64,000 bases of DNA from Candidatus Aminicenantota bacterium (GCA_003141555.1 PLMN01000029.1:151922-215921), one strand, 5' to 3'. Positions 8,403-17,429 are shown, counted from the stretch's first letter. Translations and numbers: made by a program. Notes: a model not told the origin generated them from the sequence alone.

Positions 8403-8702
8403 TCAGGATTGGGGAGGCTTGGACTTCTCGAGATAGGCCGACTTGAGCTGGAGCAGGCAGGATTCCAGGAATTTCTCTTCGTCGGGCTCCAGATTGCCCT
8501 TGGTCCGGTCTTTCAGGAGATCGAGGATGTCGATCAGGCGTCGGGCGAAGGCCGGGTTCTCGTCCGGGCCTTTGCCGAGCGGATCTTCCATCACCCCGAG
8601 CTTCACCAGGGCCTGGGTGTAAAAAGGGAAGACGATGGAGCTGAAATCCAGGGGGGGCAGGAATTCCTTTTGTTCGCCGTCATCATGCGCTTCATGGTTC
8701 AT
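8403..8702 (-). CDS. DUF1844 domain protein
   Basis: A 99-residue acidic, helical protein of the DUF1844 family, recognised by LPPLDFSSIVFPFYTQALVKLG followed by a C-terminal helix pair around ARRLIDILDLLKDRTKGNL. The function of the family is unknown. It heads the operon that continues with ribF. The ATG is only 9 nt from the -10 with no Shine-Dalgarno, implying a leaderless transcript for the six-gene operon. Confidence 0.8.
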   Translation of the reverse strand: MNHEAHDDGEQKEFLPPLDFSSIVFPFYTQALVKLGVMEDPLGKGPDENPAFARRLIDILDLLKDRTKGNLEPDEEKFLESCLLQLKSAYLEKSKPPQS

Positions 8703-8711
8703 GGCCGTTTC

Positions 8712-8740
8712 ATCTTATCTGGAACCCCCGCGAATTTCAA
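8712..8740 (-). promoter_or_regulatory. Promoter of the DUF1844-ribF-pyrR-pyrC-rnc operon
   Basis: TTGAAA (8740-8735), 17 bp, TAAGAT (8717-8712). The ATG at 8702 follows after only 9 nt, so the predicted 5' untranslated region is about 0-3 nt. Confidence 0.7.
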
Positions 8741-8799
8741 GCCAAGGCTCCGGCGGGTGGCGCCGACCGGGGCACCCCGCCGGCCGAAGCGAATGGGAC

Positions 8800-8869
8800 G
8801 GAAAAAGGGGACACAGAACGCTTGTCAACTCTTAGCAAGTCATCATCGGGGTTCTGTGTCCCCTTTTCC
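8800..8869. repeat. REP-like palindromic element with near-perfect 19-bp arms
   Basis: The left arm 8800-8819 and right arm 8851-8869 are inverted copies that differ only by one extra A. Each contains GGGGACACAGAAC. An internal loop (8820-8850) carries a smaller CTTG/CAAG stem. The style matches the GGGGACA-type palindromes that litter many genomes, often with IS200-like REP-associated transposases. No transposase is nearby. The 305-bp gap 8703-9007 holds this repeat, the DUF1844 promoter and the mazG leader. Confidence 0.75.
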
Positions 8870-8966
8870 CGGAGGCCGGTGGGGCAGGGCGGAGTCGCAT
8901 GCGCCGGAGGCGCGACGATCGCGACCCCGCTGGTCGGCGACAGGACCCGCCGAAGGCGAAAAAGTA

Positions 8967-8972
8967 TATAAT
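8967..8972 (+). promoter_or_regulatory. -10 element of mazG
   Basis: A perfect TATAAT at 8967-8972 lies 35 nt before the mazG ATG. No good -35 hexamer is seen at the usual distance. The transcript would have an ordinary leader ending in GAGGAG, unlike several neighbours. Confidence 0.5.
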
Positions 8973-9007
8973 GGGCCGTCGAGACGCCGACTTTTTGCGA
9001 GGAGCCC

Positions 9008-9811
9008 ATGCACGACGCCCATGACGCCGGTTCGAGATTCCAGGAGCTGGTGAATATCCTGGCCGCCCTGCGCGGTCCCCGGGGGTGCCCTTGGGACCGG
9101 GAGCAGGATGAGAAGTCGATCGCCGATTATTTTCTCGAGGAAGTCTATGAAGTCCTCGACGCCCTGGTACGGGGCGACCGGGCCGCCCTGTCCGAGGAGT
9201 TGGGCGACGTCCTGATGGAAGTCGTATTCCTTTCCCGGCTCGCCGAGGAGAAGGGGGATTTCTCGGTTGCCGACGCCCTCGGCGGCATCAACCAAAAAAT
9301 GGTCCGCCGCCATCCTCATGTGTTCGGAAGCGAAAAGGCGGAATCCTCCCGCGAGGTGCTGGACGCCTGGGCGCGCCGCAAAAAAGAAGAGAAGCGGAGA
9401 AGCTCGCATTTCGAGGGGATCTCCCCGCAGGCGCCGTCGCTCCTGGCCGCGTTCCAGATCGGAAACAAGGTCGCCGCTTTCGGGTTTGATTGGCCCGCTC
9501 CGGGCGACGCGCTGGCCAAGGCCCGGGAAGAGCTCGGGGAGCTCGAAGAGGCGATGGGCGGGGGAGACGCGGCCCGGATCGAGGAGGAGCTGGGCGACTG
9601 TCTCTTCGCCCTGGCCAACGTGGCCCGCAAGCTGAAGCTGAACCCGGAGATCGCCCTTCGCCAGGGAAACGCCAAGTTCATTCGCCGCTTCACCGAGCTC
9701 GAGGCGGGACTCGAGGCCGAGGGGAAAAAGCTCGGCGCCTCGACCCTCGAGGAAATGGACGCCGTCTGGGAGTGGGTCAAAGCGTCGGACGGGGGGAACG
9801 GCGGGGCGTGA
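9008..9811 (+). CDS. mazG: Nucleoside triphosphate pyrophosphohydrolase MazG
   Basis: A 267-residue MazG with two helical MazG domains. The first shows RGCPWDREQDEKSI and the metal-binding EExxE pattern in FLEEVYEVLDA, then ELGDVLMEVVFLSRLAEE (about residues 22-80). The second repeats this as AREELGELEEAM and EELGDCLFALANVARKL near residues 172-210. It hydrolyses NTPs and dNTPs to monophosphates and pyrophosphate. The ATG at 9008 has GAGGAG 4-9 nt upstream. It stands alone, convergent with prfB. Confidence 0.93.
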   Translation: MHDAHDAGSRFQELVNILAALRGPRGCPWDREQDEKSIADYFLEEVYEVLDALVRGDRAALSEELGDVLMEVVFLSRLAEEKGDFSVADALGGINQKMVRRHPHVFGSEKAESSREVLDAWARRKKEEKRRSSHFEGISPQAPSLLAAFQIGNKVAAFGFDWPAPGDALAKAREELGELEEAMGGGDAARIEEELGDCLFALANVARKLKLNPEIALRQGNAKFIRRFTELEAGLEAEGKKLGASTLEEMDAVWEWVKASDGGNGGA

Positions 9812-9826
9812 GTTTGCGGTCGGCCT

Positions 9827-10969
<1,143 letters not shown>

Positions 10970-10973
<4 letters not shown>

Positions 10974-12484
10974 GTTCGTCTCTTGAAGCAGGCCACTATA
11001 AGCAGCAGGGCGGCGATTGTCAAGCAAGTTCCGGAGAAGACATCACCCCAGCGGGCGTAGAACGTCAAGACGGACAAGGGTGTGACCGTTCCCTGGAGGA
11101 AAGTCTGGAGGCCGATCTCCGACCGAGCCAGGATCCGGCCGTAAGGGTCGACGAGGCCGCTGATCCCGGTTGTCGCGGCCCGGAGAAGGAAGCGGCGGTT
11201 TTCCACGGCCCGGAAGACGGCGTTGGCGAAATGCTGGTAGGGGGCCGAGGACCGGCCGTACCAGCCGTCGTTCGTGATGGTCACCAGGAAGTTCGCCCCG
11301 GCCTTCGTGAAGCGGCGGACGAGGTCGGGAAAGATGAGCTCGTAGCAGATCGGGGTTCCGAATTTGAGGTCCCGGAAGGCGTGGAGCGTCGGTCCGGGGC
11401 CCGGCGTGAGCTCACCGATGGCGTGCGAGACCTTTTCGACGAATCCTAGGATCTTCTTGTAAGGGGTGTACTCGCCGAACGGGACGAGATGCATTTTCGC
11501 GTAGGAGGTGACCGGGCGGCCCGGATTCAGGCAGAGCGACGAGTTGAAGTAAAGCTTCGCCTCGGGGGGGCCCGACGCTTCGTTCGAGCCGACGACAAGC
11601 GTCGTCCCGGTCTCCTCGACGAATTGGGCAAGGACGTCCTTGAAGCTCCGATACAAAGGATCGTCGCAGGAAAAGCAGAGCGGCACGGAGAATTCCGGCC
11701 AGATGACGAGCTTCGCGCCCTGGTCCGACGCCCGGCGGGTGAGGGCCATGTGATCTTCGAAGAGGGACATGATCTTGTCCGCGCCGGTCTGGGTCCAATA
11801 CACGTCCGAAGAGACATTGCCCTGGACGACGGCCGCCGAGAACGAACGGTCGGAAGGCGCGACCCGGCCCATGCTCAGGAATCCTCCGATGTGGACGAGG
11901 GCCATGAGGATGAGGCCCAGGGCGAACGGCAGGCGGCGCGAGGTCCGCATGGAATAGACGAACAAGCCCTGGAACAAAACCAGGATGAACGACACGCCGT
12001 ATATGCCTGTAACGGCCGAAATCTGGATGAAAGGCAGGTTTCGGTACTGGCTGAGCCCGAAAAGCCCCCAGGGGAAGCCGGTGAGGACGTGGGTGAGGAT
12101 ATACTCGATGCCGACCCAGAGGAACGGGGCCGCGGCGAACGCGGCCCCGGGCCGCCTCCGGTGGAGGAAGGCAAACGCCAGCCCGAAAAGGGCCCAGCTC
12201 GCCCCGAGGACGAGGATGAGCAGGAGATAGACGCCGAGGCTGAGGGTCATGGGCATGCCGGCATAATGGGACGGCACGGCGGGGATCCAATACAGCAGGA
12301 TTCCATAGTAGACCGTCCCCGCGATCCAGCCGGCGAGCCAGCGCTTCCGGGCTCCCTTCCTGGCGAGGACGGCTAACAAGGGGATGAGAGCGATCCAGGC
12401 CATGAAAGGCCATTCGATCTTGGGAAAGGCCGCCGCCCCTAAAAACCCGCTCAGGACGGCGAAGACGAGATCGGAGAACGTCAT
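10970..12484 (-). CDS. lnt: Apolipoprotein N-acyltransferase
   Basis: A 504-residue inner-membrane enzyme that adds the third acyl chain to lipoproteins. About six N-terminal membrane helices (residues 1-210) are followed by a periplasmic nitrilase-fold domain. The catalytic triad is visible: Glu in LVIWPEFSVPL, Lys in YAKMHLVPFGEYTPY, and Cys in TPICYELIFPDL. A final membrane segment closes the protein. It lies 18 bp after the SPOR gene and overlaps prfB by 4 nt. Its presence confirms a diderm-type lipoprotein pathway. Confidence 0.95.
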
Positions 12485-12502
12485 AACGGCGGCGACGCCG
12501 GC

Positions 12503-13264
12503 CTAGTCCTTGACGATGAAGAAGTCGGTTTTCTTCTTCTTCAGCGCCGCGGCGAGCTTGCCCTGGGCGTCATCGGCTTCGGTTTTCGTGTCGTAGGGCC
12601 CGACGCGGACGCGAAAGACCGTCCTTTTATCCGTGCCCAGGGGATCGAGAACGGCGGCCGGGAATCCCAACTGCTCAACCTTATCGGCGAAGCCTTTGGC
12701 CGCCGGCTTGTCCGTCACGGCGCCGACTTGGACATAGAATCGGCCTTTGGGCGCTTCGGCCGTCTTAGACCCTGGCTTTTTTACGGCCGCGGGGATCGTC
12801 GTCGTGTCCGCCGGTTTTGTTTTAGCTTCGGGCGCGGCGTCCACCTTCGTTTCCGGAACCTTCACTGCCGGCTTATCGGCCGGCTTTCCGGAGGGCGATG
12901 AGGCGGGCTTGGCATTTTCGGATTTAGCCCCCGCCGGACTTTCGGGCTTCTTTGCCCCGGACGGCTCCGGCTTGGCGGTCTGGACAGCCGTCTCTCCGGA
13001 CTTCGCTATTTCCGGGACCGCGCCCGCGGGCTGGGTTCCGCTTCCCGCCGGGAAGGCTTCGGCCGGCTTGGGCGCTTTCGAGGCGACGGTCTCCGACTTC
13101 AAGCCGCGACCCGTCCCCGGCCCCGCGGTCAGCTGGGCCTGCTTTTTGCCGACCGAGATGCCCAGCAGGAAGATGAAGACGCCCAAGACGAGGATCGCCA
13201 GGAAGACGATGATGAGCTGTGCGCTCGAAAACTGAAGCTCGCGGAACGGTTTATCTTTGGGCAT
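12503..13264 (-). CDS. SPOR domain membrane protein
   Basis: A 253-residue bitopic protein. A single membrane helix lies at about 16-36 (LIIVFLAILVLGVFIFLLGI), then a long Lys/Pro/Ala/Glu-rich periplasmic linker (50-170), and a C-terminal SPOR domain (about 175-253, starting GRFYVQVGAV). SPOR domains bind denuded septal peptidoglycan, so a role in division is likely. GGGAGGAG lies 13-14 nt before the ATG, inside the end of a 36-codon upstream ORF. First full gene of an operon with lnt and prfB. Confidence 0.85.
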   Translation of the reverse strand: MPKDKPFRELQFSSAQLIIVFLAILVLGVFIFLLGISVGKKQAQLTAGPGTGRGLKSETVASKAPKPAEAFPAGSGTQPAGAVPEIAKSGETAVQTAKPEPSGAKKPESPAGAKSENAKPASSPSGKPADKPAVKVPETKVDAAPEAKTKPADTTTIPAAVKKPGSKTAEAPKGRFYVQVGAVTDKPAAKGFADKVEQLGFPAAVLDPLGTDKRTVFRVRVGPYDTKTEADDAQGKLAAALKKKKTDFFIVKD

Positions 13265-13268
13265 GGGG

Positions 13269-13379
13269 CTAATCGGTCTCCTCCCGGCGGTCCGCGGGAA
13301 GTCCTCCGCCCGCGGCCGGAACCGCAGAATCAGCGTGAAAAACAGCCGTTCTCCGCGACGGCGAAATCATTTTCTTCAT
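13269..13379 (-). CDS. Possible 36-residue leaderless leader ORF
   Basis: An ATG at 13379 lies 9 nt after a perfect TATAAT, so transcription begins within a few bases of it. The frame runs 36 codons (beginning MKKMISPSRRTAVF) and stops at TAG 13271-13269, four bases before the SPOR start. Its 3' end contains the Shine-Dalgarno of the SPOR gene, so its translation could affect SPOR initiation. No homology is recognised. It may instead be an untranslated leader that happens to be open. Confidence 0.4.
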   Translation of the reverse strand: MKKMISPSRRTAVFHADSAVPAAGGGLPADRREETD

Positions 13380-13388
13380 GTTGATTTC

Positions 13389-13417
13389 ATTATAGAAAGG
13401 AGCCGCGGACAAGTCAA
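13389..13417 (-). promoter_or_regulatory. Promoter of the SPOR-lnt-prfB operon
   Basis: TTGACT (13417-13412), 17 bp, TATAAT (13394-13389): close to consensus. It is back to back with the HU promoter; the two -35 boxes are 8 bp apart. Confidence 0.8.
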
Positions 13418-13425
13418 TAAATGTC

Positions 13426-13454
13426 TTGACTTTTAGGGGCCAATAAACTAATTT
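13426..13454 (+). promoter_or_regulatory. Promoter of the HU-family gene
   Basis: TTGACT (13426-13431), 17 bp, TAATTT (13449-13454). The gene start at 13479 has its own Shine-Dalgarno (CGGAGG), so this transcript has an ordinary short leader. Confidence 0.7.
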
Positions 13455-13478
13455 TATGCTTTCTCGGAGGATCCATCG

Positions 13479-13763
13479 ATGATCAAAAACGACATTGCCC
13501 TGGAAATCGAGAAGAAATCCGAATTCAACGGGGCGAAGTCTCTGGCGATCGTCGAGAACATCCTGAAGGCCCTGAAGGACGCGCTGGCTCTCCAGGACAA
13601 AGTCGAAATCCGGGGCTTCGGGAGCTTCAAGGTCGTGGCCAAGAAGACGGGCTACGGCCGCGATATCCGCCGCAAAAAGCAGATCCACATCACCCAGGGC
13701 AAGCGGATCAAGTTCCGCTGCGGCCAGGAATTGAAAAGCATCGCCCCCAAGCCGGGCGATTGA
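13479..13763 (+). CDS. HU/IHF family DNA-binding protein
   Basis: A 94-residue histone-like DNA-bending protein. The helical N-terminal half (to about residue 45) is followed by the beta-arm with EIRGFGSFKVVAKKTGYGRDI, where the family signature GFGxF is clear, then a conserved KRIKFRCGQELK end. The Pro that intercalates into DNA in classical HU (RNP motif) is not evident; the arm reads GRDIRRKKQI. HU and IHF subunits cannot be separated by eye. Possibly cotranscribed with the DHS-like gene 39 bp downstream. Confidence 0.88.
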   Translation: MIKNDIALEIEKKSEFNGAKSLAIVENILKALKDALALQDKVEIRGFGSFKVVAKKTGYGRDIRRKKQIHITQGKRIKFRCGQELKSIAPKPGD

Positions 13764-13802
13764 TCCCGGCGGCCCTCGGGCCGGCCCGATCGAGGACGAG
13801 CA

Positions 13803-14753
13803 TTGGCCAATCGCGCGAAGCCGCTTCCCCCCGCCGTCCTGTCGACCTACTCCCTCCGCTCGCGGAAGAGCAAGGTCGACATTCGCCGCGCCGCGAAAGT
13901 TTCCCGAGCCGGCGATTCCATCGGGCGCTTCCTCCGGGGCCTGCCCGACGTCCTGGCCGCGGCCGAGTTTCGCGATCTTGCCGGCCGCATGGCCGCCGCC
14001 CGGGCGGGGCGGAAAGCCCTGATTTGGGCCTTGGGCGCCCACGTGATCAAGGTCGGGCTCAATCCCGTCCTCGTCGATCTTATGCGGACGGGCTGGATCT
14101 CGGCCCTGGCCCTCAACGGTGCCGGGATCATCCATGATTTCGAGTTGGCCTTCGCCGGGCGGACCTCCGAGGACGTGGAATCCGCCATCCGGACCGGCCG
14201 GTTTGGCATGGCCCGCGAGACGGGCGAGTTCCTCAACGGGGCGGTGACGGCCGGGGCGGCCGAAGGCCTCGGTCTGGGCGAGGCCGTGGGACGGATGATC
14301 GCCCGCTCCAGGTTTCCTTATCGCCGGACGAGCCTTCTCGGCGAAGCCTGGCGGTTGAAGATCCCCGTGACGGTCCACGTCGCCCTCGGGACCGACATCA
14401 TCCACATGCACCCGGCGGCCAGCGGGGCTGCCATCGGCGAAGCCTCTCTTCGGGATTTCCGGCTGTTCGCCGCGCAGGTCGCGGCCCTCGACGGAGGCGG
14501 AGTTTATCTCAACATCGGCTCGGCCGTCCTCCTACCCGAGGTCTTCCTCAAGGCCGTGTCGCTCGTGCGGAATTCAGGTCTCCGGCTGGATGGGTTCTCG
14601 ACCGCGGTCTTCGATTTCAACCACCATTACCGGCCCGCCCAGAACGTGGTCAAGAGGCCGTTGGGCAGAACGGGGAAAGGGTATTATTTCCTCGGCCACC
14701 ACGAGATCATGGTCCCTCTCCTGGCCGCAGCGCTGAAAAACGGCCGCCGCTGA
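13803..14753 (+). CDS. Deoxyhypusine-synthase-like protein
   Basis: A 316-residue protein with a TTG start following GAGGACGAG. The arrangement resembles the NAD-binding fold of deoxyhypusine synthase: an ALGAHVIKVGL segment, an ALALNGAGIIHDFELAFAG strand-loop matching the DHS 'TAGGIEED' region, and a GGGVYLNIGSAV loop near residue 235. Bacteria lack eIF5A, so the substrate must differ; bacterial DHS-like proteins are known to act on other amine donors or acceptors. The catalytic Lys of true DHS is not obvious. The family call comes from motif resemblance only. Confidence 0.5.
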   Translation: MANRAKPLPPAVLSTYSLRSRKSKVDIRRAAKVSRAGDSIGRFLRGLPDVLAAAEFRDLAGRMAAARAGRKALIWALGAHVIKVGLNPVLVDLMRTGWISALALNGAGIIHDFELAFAGRTSEDVESAIRTGRFGMARETGEFLNGAVTAGAAEGLGLGEAVGRMIARSRFPYRRTSLLGEAWRLKIPVTVHVALGTDIIHMHPAASGAAIGEASLRDFRLFAAQVAALDGGGVYLNIGSAVLLPEVFLKAVSLVRNSGLRLDGFSTAVFDFNHHYRPAQNVVKRPLGRTGKGYYFLGHHEIMVPLLAAALKNGRR

Positions 14754-14799
14754 TCCCGGGAGCGGCGCTCCAATCTCCCCATCCGCGGCGTCCGGAATC

Positions 14800-15444
14800 C
14801 TAGGTCGATTGTTTTTCCGGGCCCGTCTCCGCGCGCTTGGAGCGCTCGTCGCGGAGGAGGTCCTTGTAAAGCCCTTCGGCCTGTTGGATCGTGTCCTCGA
14901 GCGAGATCGAGGTGTCGATCGGATAATCGGCGAAGGCCAGACGGATGGCGGCGGGGATCTGGGCCTCGATCCTCCGGCGGGCGCTTTCGACCGGGATTCC
15001 GTCGCGGACAACGAGCCTCGCGATTTGGAGATCGGGCGGGCAATATGTGACGATGATCCTATCGAAGAAGCCCGCGAAGCCGGCTTCGATCGTGAGAGCG
15101 GCGTCGTGGATGAAAATGCGGACCCGACCCTCGGCCTCGAGCCGGGCGGCCGCGGCCCGGGTGTTCTCGAAGACCAGGGGATGGACGATGCCGTTCAAAG
15201 CCTTGCGCTCGCGGGCGTCGGCGAAGACGATCGTCCCGAGCTTCGCCCGGTCGATCTCCCCGCCGGGGCCGAGGATGGAGCGCCCGAAGTGGGCGACGAT
15301 TTCCTCCCAGGCGGGGCGGCCGGGCGCTTCGAGCTCGCGGGCGATCAGGTCGGCTTCATGGATATGACAGCCGCGGCGGCGGAGCGCCCCGGCGACGATG
15401 GATTTTCCCGTGGCGATGCCGCCGGTCAGGGAGACGATGAGCAT
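14800..15444 (-). CDS. coaE: Dephospho-CoA kinase
   Basis: A 214-residue P-loop kinase for the last step of coenzyme A synthesis. The Walker A loop GGIATGKS lies at residues 8-15, the substrate-binding EADLIARELEAPGRPAW at about 29-45, and HPLVFENTR near residue 87 is the family LID-adjacent motif. The C-terminal 15-20 residues are charged. It begins 16 bp after the PilZ gene in the LuxR-PilZ-coaE run. Confidence 0.93.
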   Translation of the reverse strand: MLIVSLTGGIATGKSIVAGALRRRGCHIHEADLIARELEAPGRPAWEEIVAHFGRSILGPGGEIDRAKLGTIVFADARERKALNGIVHPLVFENTRAAAARLEAEGRVRIFIHDAALTIEAGFAGFFDRIIVTYCPPDLQIARLVVRDGIPVESARRRIEAQIPAAIRLAFADYPIDTSISLEDTIQQAEGLYKDLLRDERSKRAETGPEKQST

Positions 15445-15460
15445 GCCGGGGGAGGCGGGG

Positions 15461-15856
15461 CTATTTGCCGACCGGGAGGAACGCGAAATCCCGGCCGAAT
15501 CGGACGGCGACGCCCTTTTTCGAACTCTGGGCGCCGGTCCCCTCGAGCCGGATGGCCTTCCCGCCCACCTGGAGCTGGATCTTGCGCCCTCCGGTCGCGG
15601 ACTTGGGCAGCTCGATGAGCAGCTTGCACTTGGACCCGACCGTCACGTCCGGAGAGATCAGGAAATACGCGCCGCCCGAGCTGATGTTGTCGAGCTTCGC
15701 CTTGACCCGGAACTCCGTCCCGTCGGGGCGGAGGCCCTCGATGACGGCCGTCAAGGGGAGGAAAAAGCGCCATTCCCGGCGGCGGGGGGCGGCCGGGACG
15801 CGCGACCGGCGGGCGCGGGATTGGGTCGGGCTCTTGGTCACGGCGGAAGTCTTCAT
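15461..15856 (-). CDS. PilZ domain protein
   Basis: A 131-residue single-domain PilZ protein. The beta-barrel carries the NISSGGAYFL motif, the c-di-GMP-binding D/NxSxxG element. The usual upstream RxxxR motif appears only as the basic REWRFFLPL entry, so binding could be weak. The start at 15856 is chosen because AAGGAA lies 7 nt upstream; an upstream ATG at 15874 overlaps the regulator's stop. It sits between a LuxR-type regulator and coaE. Confidence 0.75.
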   Translation of the reverse strand: MKTSAVTKSPTQSRARRSRVPAAPRRREWRFFLPLTAVIEGLRPDGTEFRVKAKLDNISSGGAYFLISPDVTVGSKCKLLIELPKSATGGRKIQLQVGGKAIRLEGTGAQSSKKGVAVRFGRDFAFLPVGK

Positions 15857-15873
15857 GGCCTGTTCCTTTCGCA

Positions 15874-16563
15874 TTAAAAGAGAGCCGAATTGATGGCGTA
15901 GAGCGCCAGCTGGAGCCGGCTGTGCGTGTCGAGCTTGGCGTAGATGCTCTTGATGTGCGAGCGCACGGTGTTCTTGCTGATGAAAAGGATGTCGGCGATC
16001 TCGTCGTTGCTCTTGCCCTGGCCGATGAGCTTGAGGACCTGGAATTCCGTGGGTGTGAGTTGGTCGAGCGTCTTTTCCTTCATGTCGCGGCCGACGACCG
16101 AGATGATCCGGTCCATGATGCTGCTCATCTTGTCCCGGGGGAGCCAGATCTCGCCCCGGTGAATGACCCGGACGGCCTCCGGCAGCTGGCCCGACGGGTC
16201 GTTGAGGTCGAAATAGCCCCGGGCGCCGACGTTGATCAAGCTGACGATCTCCTCGTGGGAGGGGATGTTGCCCAGGAGAAGCATCTGGGACTTGATCTGG
16301 TCCTTCGAGATCTCGCGGATCGCCTTGCAGATCTCGCGTATGTTGGGCAGCGATTCCGTGCTGGCGAACAGGATGACATGGGGCAGGAGCTTGCGGATCG
16401 AGTCCATGAACGATTCGATCGTGGCCTTCTCGATGGCCACGACTTCGATGTCAGGGTCGGTCTCCAGGGCCTTGAGGATGCCCGACAGGATCAGGTCCGA
16501 GGGGCAGTACACAAGAAGATGGATGGCCGGGGATTCCGTCTGGGGCGCTTTCTTTTTGTTCAT
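15874..16563 (-). CDS. LuxR/NarL-type regulator with degenerate receiver domain
   Basis: A 229-residue NarL-like protein. Residues 14-135 follow the receiver fold (LLVYCPSDLILSGILKAL, then VGARGYFDLND), but the phosphorylation site is lost: the Asp position is Ala67 (HVILFASTE), the acidic pair is replaced, and the Lys is missing. The C-terminal LuxR helix-turn-helix (about 165-229) is intact, with LTPTEFQVLKLIGQGKSNDE and ISKNTVRSHIKSIYAKL. It therefore probably works without phosphotransfer. Its 5' region has a consensus promoter. First gene of the run PilZ-coaE. Confidence 0.88.
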   Translation of the reverse strand: MNKKKAPQTESPAIHLLVYCPSDLILSGILKALETDPDIEVVAIEKATIESFMDSIRKLLPHVILFASTESLPNIREICKAIREISKDQIKSQMLLLGNIPSHEEIVSLINVGARGYFDLNDPSGQLPEAVRVIHRGEIWLPRDKMSSIMDRIISVVGRDMKEKTLDQLTPTEFQVLKLIGQGKSNDEIADILFISKNTVRSHIKSIYAKLDTHSRLQLALYAINSALF

Positions 16564-16620
16564 GCGGTTTTCGGTCCCTTCGATGGATTGGCGTTCCCGC
16601 CGTCCTCTCGATGTGGGAGA

Positions 16621-16649
16621 ATTCTAATCGAACGGGGCGAGGCTGTCAA
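16621..16649 (-). promoter_or_regulatory. Promoter of the LuxR-PilZ-coaE run
   Basis: TTGACA (16649-16644), 17 bp, TAGAAT (16626-16621). The leader to the ATG at 16563 is about 50 nt. Confidence 0.78.
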
Positions 16650-16686
16650 GAAAGGCCGGGATGCGGCCCTCATCCGCGCCGCCTTT

Positions 16687-17061
16687 TCAAGGGGCGACGG
16701 GCTGGATGCGGAAGTTCCGATCGAGGCGCACCGAGATGAGCCTCCGTTGGCCCCGCCCGGGCATCTCCGATCCGACGCTCCGGATCATCCCCGAGAGGCT
16801 CAATTCCAGGGGCGCTTCGAGGAGACGCGTCGGCGGGATCCGAAGACGGAGCAGGATCTTGGCCCCGGAGGTCACGGGGGATTTGAGTCGGAGCACGGCT
16901 TCTTCGGCACTGAGCGAGGCGATCTCGGCCGTCTCCGAGAATGTCCCGGACTGGGGGTACTGACCCTGGACGAAGGCGGGCAGGGCCAGATCGAAAGACC
17001 GCTCATGTTTCGGGGCGTGCGTCCCGATCGGGATGGCCAACCTTGTATTCGCGGCGTCCAT
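16687..17061 (-). CDS. PilZ-like domain protein
   Basis: A 124-residue all-beta protein, arranged like the neighbouring PilZ proteins (a FDLALPAFVQGQ strand, an EIASLSAEEAVLRL turn in place of DxSxxG, then a terminal FRIQPVAP strand). The glycine and serine of the c-di-GMP motif are poorly conserved, so ligand binding is doubtful. It starts 5 bp after the next PilZ-like gene. Confidence 0.55.
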   Translation of the reverse strand: MDAANTRLAIPIGTHAPKHERSFDLALPAFVQGQYPQSGTFSETAEIASLSAEEAVLRLKSPVTSGAKILLRLRIPPTRLLEAPLELSLSGMIRSVGSEMPGRGQRRLISVRLDRNFRIQPVAP

Positions 17062-17066
17062 GATGA

Positions 17067-17429
17067 TCAGGCCTCGGGCTTGATGATGTATTTCCCGTCA
17101 AACTTGAGCGTAATCTTCTGGGATGCGGCCCGGTCCCGGAGGGGTTCGACTTTTTCCACGCGCCCTTTGATGACGAGCTTCAAGTCCTTGTCCTCGAGCG
17201 ACAACTTCTCGGGGAGATCGATGATGAGCCTCAGGCGGATGCCGACCAGGATGGGATTCCTCAGGATGAACGACGATATCTCATGGCTGATGAAGGAGAG
17301 GACCGTTTCCTCGGAAAATTCCCGGCCGTGCGCGTTTACGCCCTGGACCGACATGGGCAGGGGAAATGAAAAGCCCGGATCCTGCCCTCCGCCGGCTTCG
17401 CCCGGATCCAAAAAAGACTGTTTCAGCAT
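17067..17429 (-). CDS. PilZ-like domain protein
   Basis: A 120-residue beta-rich protein similar in layout to the two PilZ proteins downstream: FPLPMSVQGVNAHGREFSEE, then a central TVLSFISHEISSFIL turn lacking a clean DxSxxG motif, and a closing KYIIKPEA strand. The ATG at 17429 is used because AAAGGAAG lies 7 nt upstream. A longer reading from GTG 17507 would place its start inside the -35 box. It pairs with the 16687 gene. Confidence 0.55.
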   Translation of the reverse strand: MLKQSFLDPGEAGGGQDPGFSFPLPMSVQGVNAHGREFSEETVLSFISHEISSFILRNPILVGIRLRLIIDLPEKLSLEDKDLKLVIKGRVEKVEPLRDRAASQKITLKFDGKYIIKPEA

